Assembly: GCA_003219695.1 (NCBI GenBank)
Contig: QHQA01000102.1
Location: 1 to 35,349 of the forward strand
Source: Verrucomicrobiota bacterium
Lineage (GTDB): Bacteria; Verrucomicrobiota; Verrucomicrobiia; Chthoniobacterales; UBA10450
DNA: 35,349 bases
Direction of reading: 5' to 3'
In this document: positions 8,771 to 16,934 of the stretch, in pieces
Layout of the letters: each line of letters opens with the position of its first letter
How positions within the stretch are numbered: position 1 is the stretch's first letter
Position numbers and translations under genes: made by a program
The notes under the pieces: model-generated
Seen by the model: only the letters and a program-made list of their open reading frames with translations
Database searches by the model: none
Told to the model about the DNA's origin: nothing

Positions 8771-10174
8771 CTAGGGCTGAGCGGCGCTTTTCACGACCAC
8801 TCGCATTCCGTCGGTTTGCATGACGGTGACGGGGGTTTTCGGGGCGATGAATTCGCCTTCGGTGACGACATCGACAACGTGATCGGCGAAACGCGCCTTG
8901 CCGCTTGGTCGCAAGACGGTCACCGCAGTACCCTGCATTCCGGGCGTAAGCGAAAGCGCAGTCGCGAATTGTCTTGGCGCGCCAGCGAGCGATGGGCCGG
9001 GCGGATTTGATTCGATCAAGGCGAATCGGCGATAAATGCTCGTGCGCGGGAGATAACGCGCGAGCAGGGCGATGACAATAAATGATCCCACGATCGCAAT
9101 GAACATGTTGAGCAGCGGTATGGCGAGCATCTTGCCGGTTGGGAAAAAATTCTGGCCGGGGTAGCGATCAACCATCGTCCAGAGCAGTGATGCAAGCATG
9201 AGGAACACGCCGACAACACCGAAAACGATTGTGGTGTGCGCGAAGAAAAGTATTTCGATCAACACGAGCACCATTCCGAGGATAAAAAGCGCGACAACTT
9301 CCCATCCTGCGAGCCCCACCAGGTAATGGCCGAGAAAGAAGAGCGCGAAACAAACCGCAGAGATTATTCCGGGCCACATCACGCCCGGGATTTTGAACTC
9401 CAAATACGCGCCAAGAATTCCGAGCAGAAGCAGCAAAGGCGCAAGCGCGGTGATCCAAAAGGCAATCTGCTCGAAGCCAGTCGGGGTAAACGTGACGACA
9501 TTTGCTGTGAGCCCGGCTTTCTTTGTCAGATCGGCAATCGAATCGGCGACACCGTCTGCGAGTAACGGTTTCCCATTAATCTTTTCAGTTGCTTCCTGCG
9601 CATTAAGAGTCAAGACCGCTCCCTTTGGATGAACCAAGCGGTCGTGGATTTTTACTTCCTTATCCTTGTTCATGAACGCCTCGGCGACATCGGGATTGTG
9701 CCCGTTCTTGATCGCCGAACCACGGATGAGGGCAGACCAATACGAAATCGTTTTTTCTTTCGCGGTGGCGGGAAGATCTTCGCCTGTCGGAAGAATCGGC
9801 GCGGCTGCGCCAATGGCGCTCACGGGCGCCATGTAAATGTGTTGCGTGGCGATGGCGATGAGCGCGCCCGCCGAGCCCGCGTTGGTGTCGATGAATGTGT
9901 AAGTCGGAATTTTTGTTTGGTTGAGCGCGTTCACGATATCAGCCGCTGTATCGAGCCGGCCACCGTATGTGTTCATGTCGAAAATGATCGCGGAAGCTTC
10001 GTTGCTCTCGGCCGTTTTCACCGCGCGGCGCAAAAACGCCAGGAGCGAAGGCGCGACTTCACCGTGCAGCGGGATCACAACGACGTCGCCTTTATGAATA
10101 ACCTCACCTCCGTGGGCGGTGATGGTGAGGAACAGAGCTAGCGGCAATAAAATCGCGATTGCCTTCACGTGCAT
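8771..10174 (-). CDS. NfeD-family membrane-bound serine protease
   Basis: A ClpP-class membrane protease of the NfeD1/stomatin-operon-protein type. From the ATG at 10174 it has 467 residues: a signal peptide (about 1-20), a Ser protease domain with NAGSAGAL containing the probable nucleophile Ser101 and a candidate general-base Lys139 or Lys141, then four or so membrane segments between about 235 and 380, and a C-terminal NfeD beta-barrel (about 405-467, GMQGTAVTVLRPSGKA). The frame stays open upstream to 10324, but that extension is encoded in a repeat and would precede the signal peptide. GGGGA lies just upstream of ATG 10174. Such proteases usually act on stomatin-like partners; none is nearby. 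Divergent from dnaG. Confidence 0.88.
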   Translation of the reverse strand: MHVKAIAILLPLALFLTITAHGGEVIHKGDVVVIPLHGEVAPSLLAFLRRAVKTAESNEASAIIFDMNTYGGRLDTAADIVNALNQTKIPTYTFIDTNAGSAGALIAIATQHIYMAPVSAIGAAAPILPTGEDLPATAKEKTISYWSALIRGSAIKNGHNPDVAEAFMNKDKEVKIHDRLVHPKGAVLTLNAQEATEKINGKPLLADGVADSIADLTKKAGLTANVVTFTPTGFEQIAFWITALAPLLLLLGILGAYLEFKIPGVMWPGIISAVCFALFFLGHYLVGLAGWEVVALFILGMVLVLIEILFFAHTTIVFGVVGVFLMLASLLWTMVDRYPGQNFFPTGKMLAIPLLNMFIAIVGSFIVIALLARYLPRTSIYRRFALIESNPPGPSLAGAPRQFATALSLTPGMQGTAVTVLRPSGKARFADHVVDVVTEGEFIAPKTPVTVMQTDGMRVVVKSAAQP

Positions 10175-10197
10175 GTTTGTTCCCCGATACCGCGTGG

Positions 10198-10266
10198 TGG
10201 AGTAATGGAGTAGTGGGGTAGCGAAGAGCGAATTCATTCCCATTTCTCCAGCACTCCAATACTCCA
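10198..10266. repeat. Imperfect inverted repeat between the NfeD gene and dnaG
   Basis: TGGAGTAATGGAGTAGTGG at 10198-10216 pairs at 16 of 19 positions with 10248-10266, around a 31-base loop. Each arm is itself a near-tandem of TGGAGTA. It occupies the divergent gap where promoters of the two genes should lie. Probably a dispersed repeat; a regulatory role is not shown. Confidence 0.6.
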
Positions 10267-10340
10267 TTTGAAACAGCGCAGCACTGCGTAAGTTTGGCAT
10301 CGCTTGCACAGGTAAACGAGGCAAAAATATTCAGGCGCGC

Positions 10341-12200
10341 ATGGGAACGATTCCTCCGGAAACAATCGAGCAAATCGCCGCCGCGAACGATATCGTCGAA
10401 GTGATCGGCTCGTATTTTCCACTGAAACGCGCGGGAGCAAATTTTAAGGCGCTCTGCCCGTTTCACCAGGAGAAAACGCCTTCGTTCGTGGTGAGCGCAA
10501 GCCGGCAGACCTTTCATTGTTTCGGCTGCGGCGCGGGCGGGAGCGTCTTCCGGTTCGTGATGGATTACGAGCACATTGATTTTCCTTCAGCCGTGCGCAA
10601 ACTCGCCGCGCGCGCTGGCATCACGGTTGTGGAGAAATCCCGCGGCGGTGCCTCTGATGAGGATCAGCAATACAAGACGCGGCGCGTTTTGCTAAAATTG
10701 CACGCGGAATCTGCCGAATGGCTTCACGAGAACTTAATTGCCAGAGAAATTGGAGGACCGGCGCGAAAATATTTGAAGCAGCGCGGGATCACGGCGGAGA
10801 TCGCCAAACGCTGGCAACTCGGTTATGCGCCGGATGAATGGGACGCATTTGGCAGTTGGGCGCGTGCGCGGGGCTACAATCCGCGGGACCTGATTGCGAG
10901 CGGACTCGTTAAAACGAAAGACGAAATCGACTCAGCGCAAAATCAAACTTCAGGCGCCAAACCTCAAACATCTTACGATCGTTTTCGCGGGCGGGTGATC
11001 TTCCCGATCTGCAACGATGTTGGCGAAGTAATTGCCTTCAGCGGGCGGCTCCTGAAAGACCAAGAGGGGGCAGCGAAATATTTGAACTCACCGGAGACGC
11101 CGCTTTTCCGGAAGGGCAACGTCCTTTTTGGATTGCACAAATCCAAGCGCGCATTGATCGAGGCGAACTGCGCAATCGTGTGCGAAGGCCAGCTCGATTT
11201 AATCAGCTTGTTCGAGGCGGGGATTACAAACGTGGTTGCACCGCAGGGCACAGCGTTTACCGAACATCAGGCGCGAATCCTGAAGCGTTTTGTGAATGAA
11301 GTCATTCTGTGCTTCGACTCAGACGCGGCAGGCGCAAAGGCGGCCGAGCGTTCGCTCGATGCTCTGCTGCAAAACGATTTGATCGTGCGCGTCGTCGAAC
11401 TGCCGGCAGGCCAAGACCCGGATTCATTGATCCGCGGCGCGGGAAAGGAACAATTTGAAAATCGCGTGGCGCAAGCTCGCGATTTTTTTGATTATTGGAT
11501 CGACCGCGAAATCACCGGCGTGGACTTGAATTCGATGGGCGCAAAAATTCAAGTCGCGCGCGATTTGGCTGGGGTGGTCTCGCGTGTGCACGATTCGCTC
11601 CTGCGCGGCGAGGTGGTCAACAGGGCATCGGCGCGCCTTGGTGTTTCCCCGGCGGATTTCGAAGCGCTTCTGCCAAAACATTCTCGCGAACGCGCGTTCT
11701 CTGCAGAGCCGCAATCTGCGCCTGTTCAAGTCGCGCCCGCCCCGCCGCATGACATCGCGATGCTGTGCGTGCTAGCGTTGCGCGATGAAGCTGCGCGCAC
11801 TTTTCTTCGCGCGCAAAATTGGCGGGACATTCTCGACCAAGTGCCGGACGCGCAGATTCTCATCCGGATTCTTGAAGGCGAGCTGCATCCCGATGACACC
11901 GCATCGCTTACTGCGTTCATGGCTACGCTTTCCCCGGCGGAGGAAAAGCTCGTTTCATCGTGGCTGTTGCAAAAAATGCCCACGGCCACGGAGACGATCG
12001 TTAAGAACTGGTGGTTGGGGATCCGCCATGCGGTCGTGCGTCGCCGGTTGGAGACGGCAAAGAACCGGATCAAACTACCGGGGCTCAGCACCGGTGACAT
12101 CGTAAATTTGCAAAAACAAATTCTTGACCTACAGGAACAGCTCCGCGAGTTTTCCCGGCCCGTAACGGCAGCGGATCGAACGTCTCCGTCAAATCCCTAA
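10341..12200 (+). CDS. dnaG: DNA primase DnaG
   Basis: Synthesises RNA primers at the replication fork. The 619-residue product has the N-terminal zinc-binding domain with Cys39, His42, Cys60 and Cys63 (CPFH...CFGC), the RNA polymerase/Toprim core with Glu282 (VCEGQLDLI) and the metal-binding Asp326 and Asp328 ([10 protein letters not shown]), and a C-terminal helical region expected to bind the DnaB helicase. Length is typical (E. coli 581). It lies just upstream of rpoD, as in the classical macromolecular synthesis operon; rpsU, which usually leads that operon, is absent here. The ATG at 10341 gives the usual [12 protein letters not shown] start, so the start is secure. Confidence 0.97.
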   Translation: MGTIPPETIEQIAAANDIVEVIGSYFPLKRAGANFKALCPFHQEKTPSFVVSASRQTFHCFGCGAGGSVFRFVMDYEHIDFPSAVRKLAARAGITVVEKSRGGASDEDQQYKTRRVLLKLHAESAEWLHENLIAREIGGPARKYLKQRGITAEIAKRWQLGYAPDEWDAFGSWARARGYNPRDLIASGLVKTKDEIDSAQNQTSGAKPQTSYDRFRGRVIFPICNDVGEVIAFSGRLLKDQEGAAKYLNSPETPLFRKGNVLFGLHKSKRALIEANCAIVCEGQLDLISLFEAGITNVVAPQGTAFTEHQARILKRFVNEVILCFDSDAAGAKAAERSLDALLQNDLIVRVVELPAGQDPDSLIRGAGKEQFENRVAQARDFFDYWIDREITGVDLNSMGAKIQVARDLAGVVSRVHDSLLRGEVVNRASARLGVSPADFEALLPKHSRERAFSAEPQSAPVQVAPAPPHDIAMLCVLALRDEAARTFLRAQNWRDILDQVPDAQILIRILEGELHPDDTASLTAFMATLSPAEEKLVSSWLLQKMPTATETIVKNWWLGIRHAVVRRRLETAKNRIKLPGLSTGDIVNLQKQILDLQEQLREFSRPVTAADRTSPSNP

Positions 12201-12211
12201 CTACACAAACT

Positions 12212-14047
12212 TTGGCCAGGCATTCGAAACCAAGGGGAGGCAGCCGACAGTCGTCGGCGCGGCGGCTTAAAGCGAGCCGCTCCCGGCGCGTCTCATCCAG
12301 AAAGGCTTTGGCGCTGCGGCGAAATTTCAAGGGACAGCCGGCGTTGGCAACGCTCAAGGTCAAGCGCGGCCGCGCGCCGTCAATGCGGCGCAACAACGGA
12401 CAGCTTTCTGATCCAGTGGCCGGTTTATACGCGTCGATTGAAGTTCAGAGTCGTATTCGCGAACTGATCAAGCTGGCAAAAGAACAAGGCTATCTCACGT
12501 TCGACGATCTGAATGAGGCATTGCCAGAGGGAATCACCGATGCCGACGAACTGGATCTGATCCTCACCCGGCTGCGGCGCCTGGAGATCGACATTATTGA
12601 GGCATCAGAGGTGGATCGTTATAGGGACATCAAGAAAGACGCAGACGAGCAGGATGAGGAAGAAGAGAGGCCGGAAGCGAAGGCTGATATTCTGGACGAT
12701 CCAGTCCGGATGTACCTCAAGCAGATGGGCCAGGTTCCACTTCTCACGCGCGAACAGGAAGTGGAAATATCCAAACGCATCGAGGAGGCCGAGGACATCG
12801 TCCGAAGGTACCTGGGCCGTTTCGGCTTTGTTGCACGCGCACATCTGGATCTCGCCAGCAAACTGATCGAGGGGCGGGAACGGTTCGACCGCGTGATCCT
12901 CGACAAAAAAATCGAAAGCCGGGAACGGTACATGAAAAACCTCCCGCGTTTGTGCAAGCAGGTGGAACAATTGAGCGCTTCGGTTGGCCGGCAATTTTGC
13001 GATTTTGCGCGCGACTCTTCGAGGCGACCGCCCCAGAAGCGGAGGGCGTTGCAAAGAACGATGGCTGCGCTGCAAAAGATTTATCCTCGTTTCTATCTCA
13101 AGCAAAGGGTCACCGAGGAATTTGTGCACCTGGCGGACGAGGCGCAGCACAGCTCGCTTTATCTACAGACGGAGCTGGCCAAAAATCCACGCAGCAAAAA
13201 GAGGCGGTTGCAACTTCAGAACAAAATCCGCGAGTTGGAGAAGAGCCTCTGGTTTTCGCTTTCGGATTATGCGGAGGAGTATCGGACGCTGAAGGGCTGG
13301 CTGCGCCAGGCGTTCAAGGCCAAAACCGAAATGGTAGAGGCCAATCTCCGTCTCGTTATTTCGATCGCAAAAAAATACACCAACCGCGGTCTTTCATTCC
13401 TCGACCTGATTCAGGAAGGCAACATGGGATTGATGAAGGCGGTGGAGAAATTCGAATACCGGCGTGGATACAAATTTTCTACTTACGCCACTTGGTGGAT
13501 CCGTCAGGCCATCACCCGCTCGATCGCCGACCAGGCGCGCACGATTCGAATTCCCGTCCACATGATTGAGACGATCAACAAGCTCTTACGCGTGCAAAAA
13601 CAGCTGGTGCAGGAATACGGGCGAGAACCCACCCCTGAAGAAGTCGCCGAAGAAGTGCTCCTGCCAGTGGACCGGGTTCGGGCGGTCCTGAAGATGGCGC
13701 AGCAGCCCATCTCGCTGCAATCGCCAGTGGGCGAGAGCGAAGAAACCAATTTCGGCGATTTTATCGAGGACAGAGGCGCGGAAAACCCGAGCGACATGAC
13801 CGCCATTGTTTTGCTGAAAGAAAAAATCAAAGACGTGCTGGAAACGCTCACCGATCGCGAACGGCAAGTCCTCGAGCAACGCTTTGGGCTGATCGACGGA
13901 TACAGCCGCACCTTGGAGGAGGTAGGCCGGCAGTTCCAGGTTACCCGGGAACGGATTCGCCAGATCGAGGCAAAGGCCCTGCGCAAAATGCGGCATCCCA
14001 CTCGTATTCGACAGCTTGAGGGATTTCTTGAAGCGCCCGGCATTTGA
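12212..14047 (+). CDS. rpoD: Primary RNA polymerase sigma factor (sigma-70, RpoD)
   Basis: The housekeeping sigma factor. The 611-residue product contains region 1.1 (about 78-140, [27 protein letters not shown]), region 1.2 ([22 protein letters not shown]), a long helical non-conserved insert (about 205-350), regions 2.1-2.4 (about 375-445, with [15 protein letters not shown]), region 3, and region 4 (about 545-600) ending in the helix-turn-helix [20 protein letters not shown]. The start is uncertain: TTG at 12212 gives an Arg/Lys/Ser-rich leader of 57 residues, whereas the first ATG is at 12383. Neither has a clear ribosome binding site. The 11-base gap after dnaG implies co-transcription. 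Confidence 0.95.
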   Translation: MARHSKPRGGSRQSSARRLKASRSRRVSSRKALALRRNFKGQPALATLKVKRGRAPSMRRNNGQLSDPVAGLYASIEVQSRIRELIKLAKEQGYLTFDDLNEALPEGITDADELDLILTRLRRLEIDIIEASEVDRYRDIKKDADEQDEEEERPEAKADILDDPVRMYLKQMGQVPLLTREQEVEISKRIEEAEDIVRRYLGRFGFVARAHLDLASKLIEGRERFDRVILDKKIESRERYMKNLPRLCKQVEQLSASVGRQFCDFARDSSRRPPQKRRALQRTMAALQKIYPRFYLKQRVTEEFVHLADEAQHSSLYLQTELAKNPRSKKRRLQLQNKIRELEKSLWFSLSDYAEEYRTLKGWLRQAFKAKTEMVEANLRLVISIAKKYTNRGLSFLDLIQEGNMGLMKAVEKFEYRRGYKFSTYATWWIRQAITRSIADQARTIRIPVHMIETINKLLRVQKQLVQEYGREPTPEEVAEEVLLPVDRVRAVLKMAQQPISLQSPVGESEETNFGDFIEDRGAENPSDMTAIVLLKEKIKDVLETLTDRERQVLEQRFGLIDGYSRTLEEVGRQFQVTRERIRQIEAKALRKMRHPTRIRQLEGFLEAPGI

Positions 14048-14114
14048 ACCATATTTTCGGCGCCTATTCGAGCGCAACTTCCGACGCTGCAATAAGTTCA
14101 ATTGATTGGAGACT

Positions 14115-14468
14115 ATGGACCGTCAGGACGACAAAGAGTTGTGGGATGTTCTCGGCCGTGTTCCCGCGCCCGCGCTTTCACCATTTTTTGCCCGGAACGT
14201 GCTGAGAAAGATTCGCCAGGAAACCACCGGTTTTGAGCGGGCACGGAACTGGTTTAGTTTGCGCAGACTCGTCGCAGCGTCCGCTGTGGCAATTGTAGTG
14301 GCCGGCATGGCTATCGCCACGCACCATCCAGTCCCGCGGACTGCTTCTGCGAATGAATCAGACGTGGTGGCTAAAATCGATCCACAAGATTATGACGTCG
14401 TGGCTGATCTGGATGAATTGATCGCCTGGGATGAAAATAGCGTGTGGGAAGACAAGCCAAATTTGTAA
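14115..14468 (+). CDS. Small single-span membrane protein, anti-sigma-like
   Basis: A 117-residue protein of unrecognised family. A polar N-terminal half (about 1-45, with DKELWDVLGRVPAPALSPFFARNVL) precedes a single membrane segment at about 52-70 and a short acidic periplasmic tail rich in Asp/Glu (DVVADLDELIAWDE). This topology, a cytoplasmic helix plus one span, resembles small anti-sigma factors and the DUF3619-type proteins that sit between an ECF sigma gene and a DUF3106 gene in proteobacteria. Here the upstream neighbour is rpoD, 67 bases away, and a DUF3106-like gene overlaps the 3' end by 38 bases. Function as an anti-sigma factor is inference only. GGAG lies 3 bases before the ATG; a TTG at 14106 is an alternative. 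Confidence 0.72.
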   Translation: MDRQDDKELWDVLGRVPAPALSPFFARNVLRKIRQETTGFERARNWFSLRRLVAASAVAIVVAGMAIATHHPVPRTASANESDVVAKIDPQDYDVVADLDELIAWDENSVWEDKPNL

Positions 14469-15012
14469 ACTATTCGTCGCTTGGTCGGGTTTCGCTTTGT
14501 TCTGCGCTGCCGCACAAGCGCAGCCGCAATCACATCATCCCGCTGGGCGGCCCTCGGGCGGGCCCGGGCCGCAAGGGCCGGTGCCGCGCCAGAGCATACG
14601 TGAGCGGTGGCTGGCACTTCCTCCAGAAGCCCGCCAAAATTTCCGGCGCAACGCCGAGATTTGGATGCGAATGAGCCCAGAACAGCGCAACCTCATGCGC
14701 CAGCGAGAGAATTTGCGCCGTGAGGTACTCAAGCAAGAGAGCGAACGGGCGCTTCGCGAGTCCGGTCTCCATCTTAATCCCCAGGAACGCGCCCAGTTTG
14801 AATCTCGTTACGTTCAGGAACGGCAAAAAGTAGAACGCGCACTCCGGCAGCAAATCGAAACAGAACGGCAAAAGGAACTCCCGGCTCTAATTCAACAGTT
14901 GAAGAAAGAATTCCAAATTGACCAGCCCACCAAAGCAAAACCGGAATCCCAAAAGCCCGAGTCGCAAGAGCACTCGCAGCAACCGGAGCCGCAGAAGCCA
15001 GGAAAGAAATAA
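14431..15012 (+). CDS. Secreted DUF3106-like Pro/Gln/Glu-rich protein
   Basis: A 193-residue exported protein. A signal peptide (about 1-30, hydrophobic core LFVAWSGFALFCAAAQA) is followed by a Pro/Gly/His-rich stretch and a helical core with WLALPPEARQNFRRNAEIW and RMSPEQRNLM, a pattern typical of DUF3106 and related periplasmic proteins. Residues 95-160 form a charged helix rich in Glu/Arg/Gln. The tail is a degenerate PESQ/QKPE repeat ending in KK. Its start lies inside the upstream membrane-protein gene, so the two are likely translationally coupled. Biochemical function of this family is unknown. Confidence 0.78.
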   Translation: MKIACGKTSQICKLFVAWSGFALFCAAAQAQPQSHHPAGRPSGGPGPQGPVPRQSIRERWLALPPEARQNFRRNAEIWMRMSPEQRNLMRQRENLRREVLKQESERALRESGLHLNPQERAQFESRYVQERQKVERALRQQIETERQKELPALIQQLKKEFQIDQPTKAKPESQKPESQEHSQQPEPQKPGKK

Positions 15013-15062
15013 GCAGAGGACGAAGACTCACCTCCTGTTCTCGCGACCTGCCCGCTAGACCC

Positions 15063-15102
15063 AATAAAAAGAACGCTGGCTCGAAATCACTTCCGAGCCA
15101 GC
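15063..15102 (-). terminator. Terminator of the Tyr/His-rich mini-protein gene
   Basis: A perfect 9-base stem (15075-15083 with 15094-15102, GCTGGCTCG) with a 10-base loop. Read on the minus strand it is followed by GTTCTTTTTATT (15063-15074). It lies 35 bases beyond the stop of the minus-strand gene at 15137. The T-rich run is only on the minus-strand side, so it belongs to that gene and not to the plus-strand gene ending at 15012. Confidence 0.82.
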
Positions 15103-15136
15103 TCGATCTGAATCTTTAAGTTTTAGTACCGACAAT

Positions 15137-15388
15137 TTAGTGGTGGTGGTGCCGATGATGGCGGTAATAGTACCGATGCCCGCCGTACCAGTAGTAGGGC
15201 CGGTAATACCTGTACCCATAGTACGGCCCGTAGTAGTAACGGTACGGATAATAGTATCCGTACGGGTAGTATCCATAATAGCCTGGATAGCCGAGTCCAA
15301 CGGAGAAGTAAACACCAGCGTCAGAACGTGGCGCCGCCCCGAACAGCAAGCCCCCAGCCACCAATGCAATTAACAGAAGTCTCTTCAT
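15137..15388 (-). CDS. Secreted Tyr/Gly-rich mini-protein with His-rich tail
   Basis: An 83-residue exported protein with a clear signal peptide (about 1-24, MKRLLLIALVAGGLLFGAAP, then RSDAGVYF). The mature part is extreme in composition: about half its residues are Tyr, arranged as YYGYYPYG-like units with Pro, Arg and Gly, and it ends in a run of His and Arg (HHRHHHH). A GGAGG ribosome binding site at 15396-15400 and a terminator downstream support a real, well-expressed gene. Similar YYPYGYYYP-type small exported proteins occur in many bacteria without known function. Metal binding by the His tail or stacking/aggregation of the Tyr-rich part are possibilities only. Confidence 0.85.
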   Translation of the reverse strand: MKRLLLIALVAGGLLFGAAPRSDAGVYFSVGLGYPGYYGYYPYGYYYPYRYYYGPYYGYRYYRPYYWYGGHRYYYRHHRHHHH

Positions 15389-15395
15389 TGTTCTT

Positions 15396-15400
15396 CCTCC
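15396..15400 (-). promoter_or_regulatory. Ribosome binding site of the Tyr/His-rich mini-protein gene
   Basis: GGAGG on the minus strand, followed by AAGAACA and then the ATG at 15388 (7-base spacing). It fixes the start at 15388 in preference to the in-frame ATG at 15415. Confidence 0.82.
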
Positions 15401-15440
15401 TAATGGATTAAACAAAACGCAGAAGGAAAAGTTTTCCGTT

Positions 15441-16472
15441 TTATTCGGAGCGGAAAATCTCGGGATGTCCCTGGATGCAAACGCTTTGCCCGATTTGTTG
15501 ATATGAAGCGTCGCGAACGCGCAGCGCTTTTGCAGTGGCTTCGGCTCCCCGGCCGGGAAAAGCGATCACCGGTCCTCCGGTCAGGATCGGACCCAGATAG
15601 AGCTGCACTTTGTCAATGAGACCGCCGTCGAGCGCCTGACCGAGCACTTCTCCGCCGCCTTCAATCAGCACGCTGGTGATGCTTCGTTTGCCGAGGTTTC
15701 TCAGCACAGCAGCCAGGGATTTACCGCTATAAATCAGCGTTCGCCCGGCGAAGCGGTCAGAAAACAAACGGACGTTGCGTGGCAATCTGCCTGAGCGAGT
15801 CAGCACAATGCGCCACGGCTGTCGCGTCCCGCGTATGCCGCGCACGGTCAATCGCGGGTCGTCTGCGCGCACCGTTTCCGCTCCGACAAGCACCGCATCC
15901 ACGTGGGCACGAAGCTGATGTGCGTGACGGCGTGCAGCCGCATCCGTAACCCAGCGAGGCTCGCCCGCAGGCCGCGTCAATCGGCCATCAAGAGACATGC
16001 CGCACTTTGCGATGACGAAAGGTTTCCCAGTGACTATCCACTTATTGAACGCCTCGTTCAGCCGGGCGCATTCTTCGGCCAAAATGCCTTCCCGTACGTT
16101 GACGCCCGCATTTCGCAATTTCACGATGCCTCGGCCGGAGTGACGCGGATTCACGTCTATCGCGCCGACCACTACATTTTTAATTCCAGCCTTGATAATC
16201 GCATCCGTGCACGGCGCAGTGCGTCCGGCCGTCGAGCACGGCTCGAGAGTCACGTAAAGCGTCGCCCGCGCCGGAACCGATGCGCCGAAATCGCGGAGAC
16301 ATTCAATCTCAGCGTGAGCAAGACCTGCTTCACGATGGTGTCCCTTCGCTACGATTCGATTGTCAACGACCAGCACGGCTCCAACAGCGGGATTCGGACT
16401 AGTCTGGCCTAGCGCCTTTTTTGCTGCGTTCAACGCAGCGCGCATGAAGTGTTGGTCTCGCTCTATCGTCAT
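15441..16472 (-). CDS. ribD: Bifunctional riboflavin deaminase-reductase RibD
   Basis: Catalyses two steps of riboflavin synthesis: deamination of the pyrimidine and NADPH-dependent reduction of the ribosyl side chain. The 343-residue product starts with the zinc deaminase domain (about 1-145): HAE at 53-55 (zinc ligand and catalytic Glu) and Cys79 and Cys88 in PCSTAGRTAPC. The reductase domain follows (about 150-340), with KCGMSLDGRLT, DAVLVGAETVRADDPRLTVR and VLIEGGGEVLGQAL. Length is normal. The usual HAEVxAL is HAEIECL here, still with the catalytic pair. ribE lies 12 kb away, so the riboflavin genes are scattered. No FMN riboswitch is recognised upstream. Confidence 0.95.
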   Translation of the reverse strand: MTIERDQHFMRAALNAAKKALGQTSPNPAVGAVLVVDNRIVAKGHHREAGLAHAEIECLRDFGASVPARATLYVTLEPCSTAGRTAPCTDAIIKAGIKNVVVGAIDVNPRHSGRGIVKLRNAGVNVREGILAEECARLNEAFNKWIVTGKPFVIAKCGMSLDGRLTRPAGEPRWVTDAAARRHAHQLRAHVDAVLVGAETVRADDPRLTVRGIRGTRQPWRIVLTRSGRLPRNVRLFSDRFAGRTLIYSGKSLAAVLRNLGKRSITSVLIEGGGEVLGQALDGGLIDKVQLYLGPILTGGPVIAFPGRGAEATAKALRVRDASYQQIGQSVCIQGHPEIFRSE

Positions 16473-16604
16473 CGCTTCGACAGACCAATAATTGTTCTCG
16501 CGTGTCGAGGCAACGCGAGTTCACGAGGGGGGGATCAATAATCACTTGCTGATGGAAGGTTGAAGACGACTTGGTAGTGCGGCGAATGCAACTTGAGCTT
16601 AATC

Positions 16605-16678
16605 CGTGCCTGGAGGGATTCGAACCCCCAACCTTCTGATCCGAAGTCAGAAGCTCTATCCGGTTGAGCTACAGGCAC
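16605..16678 (-). tRNA. tRNA-Arg (anticodon TCG)
   Basis: Read on the minus strand, GTGCCTG forms a perfect 7-base acceptor stem with CAGGCAC. The D arm (GCTC...GAGC), the anticodon stem TCTGA/TCAGA with loop CTTCGGA, and the T arm with GGTTCGAATCC are all present. Anticodon TCG corresponds to Arg CGA. The CCA end is not encoded (GAT follows the discriminator base). It lies 53 bases downstream of tRNA-His on the same strand. Confidence 0.95.
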
Positions 16679-16683
16679 TCCGA

Positions 16684-16716
16684 GAATCTAAAATTTGAAA
16701 TTTGAGATTTGAAATT
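16684..16716. repeat. AT-rich degenerate tandem between the two tRNA genes
   Basis: The spacer between the tRNAs is made of near-repeats of AAATTTGA/GATTTGAAA units, sharply AT-rich against a GC-rich background, then a GC-rich palindrome CGCGCCGCGGCGCG at 16717-16730. It may serve as an RNA-processing spacer or be a dispersed simple repeat. Confidence 0.5.
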
Positions 16717-16731
16717 CGCGCCGCGGCGCGC

Positions 16732-16807
16732 TGGGGTGGCCGACGGGACTCGAACCCGCAACAACCAGAACCACAATCTGGGGCTCTACCATTGAGCTAC
16801 GACCACC
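16732..16807 (-). tRNA. tRNA-His (anticodon GTG)
   Basis: Read on the minus strand the gene begins GGTGGTCG, where the first G is the genomically encoded G(-1) characteristic of bacterial tRNA-His, pairing with C73. The D arm (GCTC/GAGC), anticodon stem CCAGA/TCTGG with loop TTGTGGT, and T arm with GGTTCGAGTCC are all present. Anticodon GTG is His. Unlike the neighbouring tRNA-Arg, the CCA end is encoded (16732-16734). Confidence 0.96.
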
Positions 16808-16826
16808 ATCACTGAAGCGGAAAAAG

Positions 16827-16854
16827 ATTCTAAAATTTGTATCTGTTTTTGCAA
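16827..16854 (-). promoter_or_regulatory. Candidate sigma-70 promoter of the tRNA-His/tRNA-Arg unit
   Basis: On the minus strand TTGCAA (16849-16854) and TAGAAT (16827-16832) are separated by 16 bases, and the -10 lies 19 bases upstream of the tRNA-His 5' end, a normal leader length. The spacer is AT-rich. It was found by eye and is not tested. Confidence 0.55.
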
Positions 16855-16934
16855 ATAAAGGACTCGACTTTTCCCGATCATTCCACTAATTCTCGCCGCC
16901 GGTGGAACAAAACTCTGCCTGCAGCCGGGGGATC

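Noticed and set aside
12952-13569. 205-codon open frame inside rpoD
   Set aside because: It lies wholly within conserved rpoD sequence in another frame and has no recognisable domain or ribosome binding site.
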